Assembly (NCBI GenBank): GCA_937127195.1
Contig: CAKZLT010000538.1
Span: forward strand, 1 to 27,351
Length of the DNA: 27,351 nucleotides
Direction: 5' to 3'
Source of the DNA: an uncultured Saprospiraceae bacterium
GTDB taxonomy: Bacteria; Bacteroidota; Bacteroidia; Chitinophagales; Saprospiraceae
The notes beneath the pieces are model-generated. The model was not told the origin of the DNA and did not search any database. It saw only the letters and a list, made by a program, of their open reading frames with translations. Made by a program: the position numbers and the translations under genes. Positions 1 through 6,316 of this stretch are shown here, in pieces. Numbering within the stretch: the stretch's first letter is position 1; each line of letters starts with the position of its first letter.

Positions 1-1247
1 AATTGACGGATAAACTGATTGATTTGCATCAAAGAATTACCGCTACCATCCGCGATACGCTTCTTGCGACTAGCGTTAATCACATCTGGATGAGCGCGTT
101 CATAAGGCGTCATTGACTTAATAATCGCTTCCACTTTATTAAATGCCTTATCATCAATATCCAAGTTTTTAGACAATTTTCCCATCCCCGGGATCATTGA
201 CATCAAACTTTTGATATTACCCATCTTTTTGATATGCCCGATTTGTGTTAAGAAATCATCAAAATCAAATTGATTTTTGCTAATACGTTTCTGTAAACGA
301 GCCGCTTCTTTCTCATCAATTTGAGATTGTGCCTTTTCGACCAATGACACGATATCTCCCATACCAAGAATACGAGTCGCCATACGGTCAGGATAGAATA
401 TATCCAAAGTCTCCAGCTTTTCGCCTTCACTAACGAACTTAATCGGCTTACCAACAGTATATTTAATAGAAAGTGCCGCACCACCACGCGTATCACCATC
501 CAACTTCGTCAAGACAACACCATCGAAATTAATCCTTTCATTAAAGGCTTTTGCTGTATTCACAGCATCTTGCCCCGTCATTGCATCTACGACAAATAAC
601 GTTTCGGTTGGAGCAATTCCGTTTTTGATATTAGCAATCTCTGTCATCATCGCTTCATCAACCGCCAAACGACCAGCCGTATCCACAATAACTACATCAT
701 GCTTATGTTCAACCGCGTAAGCAATTGCATTTTGAGCAATCGAAACGGGGTTTTTATTTTCAATTTCTTTATAAATAGCCACACCAATCTGCTCACTCAA
801 AGTGGTCAACTGATTGATTGCCGCAGGACGATAAACATCACAGGCTACCAAAAGCGGTTTTTTCTTATTGTTCTTTTTCAGAAAACGCGCCAATTTACCA
901 GAGAAAGTCGTTTTACCAGACCCTTGAAGTCCAGCCACCAAAATAATAGCAGGTTTTCCTTCTAGGTTAATATCCACCTTCGTTCCGCCCATCAATTCCG
1001 TCAATTCATCATTAACGATTTTGACCATCAATTCACCAGGCTTCACAGCAGTTAACACTTGTGCGCCCAACGCTTTGTCTTTTACACGATTCGTAAACGA
1101 CTTCGCAATACTATAATTTACATCGGCAGCCACCAACGCACGCCTAATCTCTTTGACTGATTCCGCGACGTTGAGTTCCGTGATTTTTGCTTCTCCTTTC
1201 AGCGATTTAAACGCACCTTCTAACCTTTCCGATAAATTTTCAAACAT
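1..1247 (-). CDS. ffh: Signal recognition particle GTPase Ffh (3' end outside window)
   Basis: Ffh is the SRP54-type GTPase that binds 4.5S RNA and signal sequences and delivers ribosomes to FtsY at the inner membrane. The reading frame opens with ATG at 1247 (MFENLSERLEGAFKSL) and runs off the left edge after about 415 codons. The N-domain helices are followed by the G-domain motifs GLQGSGKTT (P-loop), DVYRPAAINQL, DTAGRL and TKLDGDTRGG, then the closing GMGDIVSLVEKAQ. The methionine-rich M domain begins after that (SLMSMIPGMG) and reaches RIADGSG and MQINQFIRQ, the conserved RNA-binding helix-turn-helix, at the window edge. Only roughly the last 30 residues should be missing, judged from usual family length. 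It is transcribed away from the neighbouring gene at 1495. No abnormalities were seen. Confidence 0.97.
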   Translation of the reverse strand, partial: MFENLSERLEGAFKSLKGEAKITELNVAESVKEIRRALVAADVNYSIAKSFTNRVKDKALGAQVLTAVKPGELMVKIVNDELTELMGGTKVDINLEGKPAIILVAGLQGSGKTTFSGKLARFLKKNNKKKPLLVACDVYRPAAINQLTTLSEQIGVAIYKEIENKNPVSIAQNAIAYAVEHKHDVVIVDTAGRLAVDEAMMTEIANIKNGIAPTETLFVVDAMTGQDAVNTAKAFNERINFDGVVLTKLDGDTRGGAALSIKYTVGKPIKFVSEGEKLETLDIFYPDRMATRILGMGDIVSLVEKAQSQIDEKEAARLQKRISKNQFDFDDFLTQIGHIKKMGNIKSLMSMIPGMGKLSKNLDIDDKAFNKVEAIIKSMTPYERAHPDVINASRKKRIADGSGNSLMQINQFIRQ

Positions 1248-1364
1248 ATTATTGACGATTGTTAATTGCTAAATTTGAGGATTGAACAGACAAATAACAC
1301 TATTCAATCGAACGTTTTTTTCTTTTTTATAAAAAAATAAAGAACCGTTCTACTAAAAAACTCA

Positions 1365-1372
1365 CAAATATA
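1365..1372 (-). promoter_or_regulatory. Candidate -7 box for ffh
   Basis: Read on the minus strand this is TATATTTG, a match to the Bacteroidota -7 consensus TAnnTTTG. It lies about 118 bases upstream of the ffh start. No convincing -33 TTG was found at the usual spacing, so support is the single box only. The rest of the 1248-1494 divergent gap is AT-rich with no gene. Confidence 0.35.
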
Positions 1373-1494
1373 ATAATAATGACGTATTTATAGTTCGCCA
1401 AAATGTTGGTATTTTAGATAAATGTTTGCTTTTTAGGTAGTTATTCGTTTAAATAATAGATTATTTTATACTTTTTTACCAAAACCATTCTAAT

Positions 1495-2484
1495 ATGAAA
1501 AACTTACTCATCATCGGTGGCACGAATTTCATTGGTCGCAATTTACTCAACGAACTCAGTAAAGAGGTAGAATACAAAATTACTCTATTCAATCGCGGCA
1601 TCACAAATCCTGATGCCTTTCCCGAAATCACTAGAATTATTGGAGATAGAAATACTGATGATGTAGCAAAACTCAGCCAACAAAAATGGGATTTAGTCAT
1701 AGATTTATCTTGTTACTTTCCCAATTCATTAGAACAGGTTATCCAACAAATTGGAGAAGTGAAGCGATATATTTTCGTTTCGACTTGCTCCGTTTATGAT
1801 AGCGAGAATTTGACTATTTTAAAAAATGAAAACGCAACTCTACTTACTTGTAGTCAAGAACAAAAAACGGATACAACGCCAAGCTCTTATGGACAAAGAA
1901 AAGTCGCTTGCGAAGAAATATTAAAAGCCTCAAATTTAAATTATTTAATCTTTCGACCTGCTTTGGTTTATGGCGAATATGACCATACAGACCGATTGTA
2001 TTACTGGATAAACCAAGTTCAAAAATCCGAAAAATTGCTATTGCCGAATGGTGGGAAATCTGTTTTTTCGGTGACTTACGTCAAAGATTTAGTTCGTATT
2101 TTGATAGAAAGCTTAACTATCGAAATGCCCAAAGAACAGATTTTCAATATCACAACTACACCAGAAATTTCTATTCTTAAAATCGTAAATACAACCTGTA
2201 AATTACTCCAAAAACAACCACAAAGACTAGAAGTAAGTCCAGCGTTTTTGTCCAAAAATAAAGTCAATCAATGGATAGATATGCCACTTTGGTTAGATGG
2301 CAATCATTTTACATGGAGTAATGAGCGATTATTAAATACTTTCAAAACATCACTTATTGACTTTGAAGCAAGCATTGAAGCGACTATTTCTTTTTATAAA
2401 AAACAGAATTATCCAAAACCTATCTACGGAATGTCAAATGCTAGAAAAGAAGAACTTTTCCAAATTGCAAAAAAGCCAACCTAA
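1495..2484 (+). CDS. NAD(P)-dependent epimerase/dehydratase family protein (extended SDR)
   Basis: This is an extended short-chain dehydrogenase/reductase, 329 residues, a usual length for the NAD-dependent epimerase/dehydratase family. The Rossmann nucleotide-binding motif GGTNFIGRN is at residues 8-16, the strand-4 serine is in FVSTCS around residue 96, and the catalytic Tyr and Lys are in SSYGQRK (Y132, K136). RPALVYG at 154-160 is the typical post-catalytic strand. Such enzymes act in the cytoplasm on nucleotide sugars or similar substrates, but the substrate cannot be read from sequence. The GGTNFIG start and overall look recall the CSP41-like/atypical epimerase branch. It stands alone: ffh is divergent and the next gene starts about 110 bases downstream. 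The ATG at 1495 directly precedes the Rossmann strand, so the start is secure. Confidence 0.85.
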   Translation: MKNLLIIGGTNFIGRNLLNELSKEVEYKITLFNRGITNPDAFPEITRIIGDRNTDDVAKLSQQKWDLVIDLSCYFPNSLEQVIQQIGEVKRYIFVSTCSVYDSENLTILKNENATLLTCSQEQKTDTTPSSYGQRKVACEEILKASNLNYLIFRPALVYGEYDHTDRLYYWINQVQKSEKLLLPNGGKSVFSVTYVKDLVRILIESLTIEMPKEQIFNITTTPEISILKIVNTTCKLLQKQPQRLEVSPAFLSKNKVNQWIDMPLWLDGNHFTWSNERLLNTFKTSLIDFEASIEATISFYKKQNYPKPIYGMSNARKEELFQIAKKPT

Positions 2485-2522
2485 AGACCTCAAATAATTA
2501 ACCAGACTCTAAACCTTTTCAT

Positions 2523-2530
2523 TACTTTTG
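2523..2530 (+). promoter_or_regulatory. Candidate -7 box for the adaptor gene
   Basis: TACTTTTG matches TAnnTTTG and sits 67 bases before the ATG at 2597. No good -33 TTG is visible. The position supports separate transcription of the adaptor gene from the epimerase gene upstream. Confidence 0.4.
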
Positions 2531-2596
2531 TACTTAGATTTAAAGAATCTTTTTTTCAAAAAAGATTAACCTTTGATAGTTACGAATGATACAATA

Positions 2597-4006
2597 ATGA
2601 AACATATACTCAACTTTTACGCACACGCTACAACAGCAGGAAACGAACTCAAATGGGTTGGTAATACCAAAAAAGGTAGCCAATATGAGATTCGTCGTTC
2701 TACCAATGAATTGGATTTTGAAGTTATCAAAACCATTGATGGTAAAGGTGAAGTTGCTCAAACTTATGAATTAACGGATTCATTAGAAGCTTCTGCTATC
2801 TTCTATCAAATAGCTTATTATGAAGGTGATGAAGAGATTGAAGTTTCTCAGGTAGAAAGCATTATTACCGAGAAAAAAATCAATTATGTTAACTTAGGTA
2901 TTCGTATTCTTGTTGCGATTATATTAGTAGCATTAGCTGTAAATATGGTCAGAAAAATTGCAACAAAGAAAGAAAAACCAATGAAAGTTGCAAGCGCACC
3001 TTCCTCTAAGGCAGCTAAAACGAAAACCGTTGAATATAAAAATTTCAATACTTCAGTCGAAGCTTTGGGGCAAATCATTTCTACGCAACCGATTGATATT
3101 GTGGCAGAAGTTTCTGGAAAAATTACCAAAGGTGATGTTATTTTAAGAAAAGCACGCAACTTTCAGAAAGGAGCATTATTATTCAAAATAGACAAACAAG
3201 AGGCGATTTTGAGTCTAAAGTCACAACGGAGTAACTTCTTGAACGCATTAGTGGTGATGCTTTCGGATTTGAAACTAGACTTTCCCAATGAATTTGATAA
3301 ATGGAATAACTACTTTTTGGGCATTGATATTAATAAAAGTATTCCGACTTTACCAACCATTAATTCTGATAGAGAAAAGACTTTTATTGCAACTAAAAAT
3401 ATTTTAGGGCAATTTTATGCTATCAAAAGCGCGGCAGAACGCTTATCTAAATACGAAGTTTACGCGCCGTATAGCGGCACAATTACCGATGTTTATACTG
3501 ATGCAGGAAGTGTTGCGAACCCTGGAACGCGTATCGTAAAAGTGATGCGAACAGACCAACTCGAACTTGAATTACCTGTCAGAAAAGAAGATATTCAATG
3601 GATAAAAATCGGTACAACTGTTCGATTATTTAGTGAAGACAAACGTCAATCTGCTACTGGAAAAGTAGTCAGAATGAGTAATACACTCGACCCAAATACA
3701 CAATCTATTAATGTTTACATTAGTGTTAATCCGCGAGGAATGAAGCTCTATGAAGGTATGTATTTGGTGGCAGAATTGGCTGGGCGTTCGATTAATAATG
3801 CCATGGAAATCGACCGAAAAGCCGTATTTGATGATAATCAGGTCTATGTAATGACGGCAGATTCTACATTAAAACAAAAAACAATTACAATTCATAAAGT
3901 CAATACAGAAACCATTTTGTTCTCTGGATTAGATGAAAAAACTCATGTCATTAACGATAATTTACTCGGCTTATCCGAAGGCGTTAAGATTGTTCCTTTG
4001 AAGTAA
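2597..4006 (+). CDS. RND efflux periplasmic adaptor (HlyD/MFP family) with N-terminal FN3-like domain
   Basis: This is a membrane-fusion/adaptor protein of a tripartite RND efflux pump, 469 residues from the ATG. The open frame could start at a TTG at 2573, but the ATG at 2597 is the likelier start. Residues 1-90 have the pattern of the FN3-like domain common near the C termini of secreted Bacteroidota proteins: LKWVGNTKKGSQYEIRRS, then YELTD, FYQIAYY and a final V-S strand. A transmembrane helix follows at about 97-118, then the adaptor body: first lipoyl half at about 150-205 (EALGQI, AEVSGKI, KGALLFKID), a helical hairpin, second lipoyl half at about 285-315 (YAPYSGTITDVYTDAGSV), then the beta-barrel and membrane-proximal parts. 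No pump gene is adjacent. The permease at 17685 and TolC at 21175 lack an adaptor and are the obvious partners. Fusion with an FN3-like domain ahead of the membrane anchor is unusual. Confidence 0.82.
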   Translation: MKHILNFYAHATTAGNELKWVGNTKKGSQYEIRRSTNELDFEVIKTIDGKGEVAQTYELTDSLEASAIFYQIAYYEGDEEIEVSQVESIITEKKINYVNLGIRILVAIILVALAVNMVRKIATKKEKPMKVASAPSSKAAKTKTVEYKNFNTSVEALGQIISTQPIDIVAEVSGKITKGDVILRKARNFQKGALLFKIDKQEAILSLKSQRSNFLNALVVMLSDLKLDFPNEFDKWNNYFLGIDINKSIPTLPTINSDREKTFIATKNILGQFYAIKSAAERLSKYEVYAPYSGTITDVYTDAGSVANPGTRIVKVMRTDQLELELPVRKEDIQWIKIGTTVRLFSEDKRQSATGKVVRMSNTLDPNTQSINVYISVNPRGMKLYEGMYLVAELAGRSINNAMEIDRKAVFDDNQVYVMTADSTLKQKTITIHKVNTETILFSGLDEKTHVINDNLLGLSEGVKIVPLK

Positions 4007-4010
4007 TTTT

Positions 4011-4073
4011 GAGTTGCGAGTTGCGGGTTGCTTTTGATGATTGCCAACAAAATCAACCCGCAACTCGTAACCC
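4011..4073. repeat. Long inverted repeat built of GAGTTGC-like words
   Basis: A perfect 14-bp inverted repeat pairs 4017-4030 (CGAGTTGCGGGTTG) with 4054-4067, and after one mismatch 4032-4036 pairs with 4048-4052. The left side is itself a tandem of 7-base words (GAGTTGC, GAGTTGC, GGGTTGC). It starts a few bases after the adaptor stop codon and ends shortly before the amine-oxidase ATG, so it may act as a terminator or mRNA-end structure, though no T-run follows. Confidence 0.7.
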
Positions 4074-4087
4074 GAAAACACAAATTT

Positions 4088-5395
4088 ATGAAACATTCCA
4101 AAATCATCATCATAGGCGCGGGCTTTGCAGGATTGACTGCCGCCAAATTATTACACGAAAGTGGTCATGAAGTTTTGATATTAGAAGCAAGTCAATACTT
4201 TGGAGGTCGTGCGCGAACTATTCATTTGGATGGTGCGCCGCTAGATGCTGGTGCAGCATGGGTTCACTACAAAGCTGGCAATATTACAACCAAAATTGCG
4301 GAAGCTAATGGTCTCGAAATCATTGATGACCATTATGAACCATCTTTCATTTGGGATAAAAAACAAGGCAAAACGCTTTCTAAGAAAAAGAAAGAACGCT
4401 ATCTTGAAGAAGCTGAAATTGCCCGTGAATTGGCCATTGATTTTTTTGATAAAAAAGGTAGAAACTCTAATGCATTAGAATTTATTGAAAAATACTTATC
4501 AAAAAAAAATTGGTCTAAAAAGAAAAAACGCATTGTTGGATTTTTATATGCTGCCTTACTAGAAACGGATTATGGTGCAGATATTAAAAATATCGTTTTA
4601 TCAGATGAGCGATATTTAACCTTATTCGATTTGGATGATGACAATGATGGTAAAATAGTCGGCGGCTACCAAAAATTAACTAATATTCTCCGCAAAAACC
4701 TTTCTATTCAATATAAAACAGTAGTCAATGCTATTGATTATAATGAAAAAAACGTTAGTATTTCTACTAATAAAGGTATCTATACTTGCGAAAAAGTACT
4801 GGTGACAGTATCTCTTGGCGTTCTTAAAAATGAAAAAATACAATTCTTTCCATTACTTCCTCAACGTAAAAAAATAGCTATTCAAAAAATGGGTTACGGT
4901 AATTTGGAAAAAGTTATTCTGACTTTTGAAAAACAATTTTGGAAAGAAACCGAATTGATTTATTACATAGAAGAAACTAAAAAAGGGCAAGCCTTTCCTT
5001 TCATTTGTGATTTTAGTAAAACCTCAGGAGTGCCTGCTTTAGTGCTTTTTTACGCTGGTTCTTATGGTGAATATTTACAAGAAAAAACAGATGATTTTAT
5101 TTTAGAAAAAGCTATTGATGTATTAAAAGCCGTTTTTAATAAAAAAAATATCAACCCTAAAAGCCATTATATTTCTCGTTGGTCAAAAGATGATTTTTTC
5201 TTTGGTTCATATAGTTATAGCTCTGATGATGATGTAAAAAAATATATCAAAGCAATCAAAAAGCCTCTAAAAAATAAAGTCTTTTTTGCAGGCGAAGCGA
5301 CTTCACTCAAAGGTCAAGCCTATGTTCATGGTGCGATTTTTTCGGGTATTCGAGAAGCTAAAAGATTAGGTGCTTCAAGTCATTTTCTAATATAA
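4088..5395 (+). CDS. Flavin-dependent amine oxidase (FAD/NAD(P)-binding)
   Basis: This flavoprotein oxidoreductase of the monoamine-oxidase/phytoene-desaturase-like superfamily has 435 residues from the ATG at 4088. The frame is open further upstream, but that part lies inside the inverted repeat at 4011-4073 and precedes the Rossmann strand, so 4088 is preferred. The N-terminal dinucleotide-binding motif is IIIIGAGFAGLTAA (about residues 6-19), followed by LILEAS and FGGRART, the GG-doublet typical of the family. The C-terminal FAD-contacting segment is VFFAGEATSLKGQAYVHGA followed by SGIREAKRL. The middle region is lysine-rich (SKKKKERYLEE). Such enzymes oxidise amines, or sometimes carotenoid or polyamine-like substrates, and the substrate is not deducible here. 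There is no signal peptide, so it is predicted cytoplasmic. Confidence 0.87.
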   Translation: MKHSKIIIIGAGFAGLTAAKLLHESGHEVLILEASQYFGGRARTIHLDGAPLDAGAAWVHYKAGNITTKIAEANGLEIIDDHYEPSFIWDKKQGKTLSKKKKERYLEEAEIARELAIDFFDKKGRNSNALEFIEKYLSKKNWSKKKKRIVGFLYAALLETDYGADIKNIVLSDERYLTLFDLDDDNDGKIVGGYQKLTNILRKNLSIQYKTVVNAIDYNEKNVSISTNKGIYTCEKVLVTVSLGVLKNEKIQFFPLLPQRKKIAIQKMGYGNLEKVILTFEKQFWKETELIYYIEETKKGQAFPFICDFSKTSGVPALVLFYAGSYGEYLQEKTDDFILEKAIDVLKAVFNKKNINPKSHYISRWSKDDFFFGSYSYSSDDDVKKYIKAIKKPLKNKVFFAGEATSLKGQAYVHGAIFSGIREAKRLGASSHFLI

Positions 5396-5498
5396 AAGCA
5401 CTTTAGGGATTAGGCAAAAAATCTAAAGGTTTCCTTTATAAATCTTGCAGATGAAACACATAAGATGTATCTTAGAGAAGATTAAAATATGAAAGATA

Positions 5499-6146
5499 AT
5501 GATAGAAGTAGCTAAAAAGAAGAAAATACAAGCATCTACGAGGCGATATACCATTGAGGCATATTTTGAATTGGAAGAAAAGTCATTACATAAAAATGAA
5601 TTTATTAACGGAAAAATTCGCCCAATGGCAGGAGGAACGCTTAATCACAATATGCTTTCAGGAACAATACATGCTTTATTGTTTATGCTATTTTTTAATA
5701 CAGAAAAAGTAATTTCAATACATAACAGCGACCAAAAGGTTTACATTCCTGATTTTAATAAATTCACCTACACAGATACTTTTGTTATAAATGGTCAAAC
5801 AGAAACCTACAAAGATGGTAATCAAGCTATTTTGAATCCAACGTTAATCGTAGAAGTTGCTTCTAAATCTACGGAAGCTCATGACCGCACCACCAAATTC
5901 AGAATGTACAAATCACTTCCATCTTTTAAAGAATATGTTATTGTCAATCAAGATATGCCAATAGTTGAAGTGTTTTCTAAAATAAACGATAAGCAGTGGA
6001 AGGTAACTTCTTATATAGGTTTCGATGAAGTTGTGCAATTTGAAACAATTGACGCGACATTAAAAATGTCTGATATTTATAAAAAAGCGCAAGACCTCAA
6101 AGACCCACAGTTGGATATTGATTTTTTGGATAAAGAGGAATTGTAG
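5499..6146 (+). CDS. Uma2 family (DUF820) nuclease-fold protein
   Basis: This 215-residue protein resembles the Uma2/DUF820 family, which has a PD-(D/E)XK restriction-endonuclease-like fold and is often present in many copies per genome with largely unknown roles. Family landmarks are the early acidic element in HKNEFINGKIRPM (E34), the mid-protein acidic position in YTDTFVI (D93), and the core NPTLIVEVASKSTEAHDRTTKF (E119, D129, R130, K133) followed by MYKSLPSFKEYVIV. The usual EVxSxST and DRxxK signature residues are retained, so the fold should be intact. It starts with ATG at 5499. Another ATG at 5489 is out of frame and stops at once. No partner gene is evident. Confidence 0.8.
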   Translation: MIEVAKKKKIQASTRRYTIEAYFELEEKSLHKNEFINGKIRPMAGGTLNHNMLSGTIHALLFMLFFNTEKVISIHNSDQKVYIPDFNKFTYTDTFVINGQTETYKDGNQAILNPTLIVEVASKSTEAHDRTTKFRMYKSLPSFKEYVIVNQDMPIVEVFSKINDKQWKVTSYIGFDEVVQFETIDATLKMSDIYKKAQDLKDPQLDIDFLDKEEL

Positions 6147-6187
6147 AAAAAAAGAATAATCCCTTACCTATTTTTTAAAAAGTAAAG

Positions 6188-6195
6188 TAACTTTG
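6188..6195 (+). promoter_or_regulatory. Candidate -7 box upstream of the TonB-receptor leader
   Basis: TAACTTTG matches TAnnTTTG. Transcription should begin near 6202, giving a leader of more than 110 bases that contains the terminator-like hairpin at 6246-6312. No strong -33 element is visible. Confidence 0.45.
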
Positions 6196-6245
6196 TAACA
6201 TCAATTAGATTACTTATTGTTAGTTCTTTCTCAAGAAGAATTAAA

Positions 6246-6312
6246 AGAAAAGGCATTCATTATAACCAGTATATTTACTGAGTCATAATTAATGCCTTTT
6301 CTGTTTTTTTTT
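6246..6312 (+). terminator. Intrinsic-terminator hairpin inside the TonB-receptor leader
   Basis: A perfect 12-bp stem pairs 6246-6257 (AGAAAAGGCATT) with 6291-6302 (AATGCCTTTTCT). After one mismatch, five more pairs form (6259-6263 with 6285-6289), and a small inner CAGT/ACTG hairpin caps the structure. A run of nine T residues follows at 6304-6312. It ends four bases before the first in-frame ATG (6317), leaving no room for another promoter before the receptor gene. It may be the terminator of the Uma2 gene, an attenuator for the receptor, or both. Confidence 0.75.
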
Positions 6313-6316
6313 AAAA

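Noticed and set aside
2573..2596. Upstream TTG start for the adaptor
   Set aside because: It adds eight polar residues with no conserved look; the ATG at 2597 gives the expected first strand of the FN3-like domain.
4011..4073. Considered a CRISPR-like repeat unit because of short tandem words
   Set aside because: There are no regularly spaced identical repeats with unique spacers, only one palindrome.
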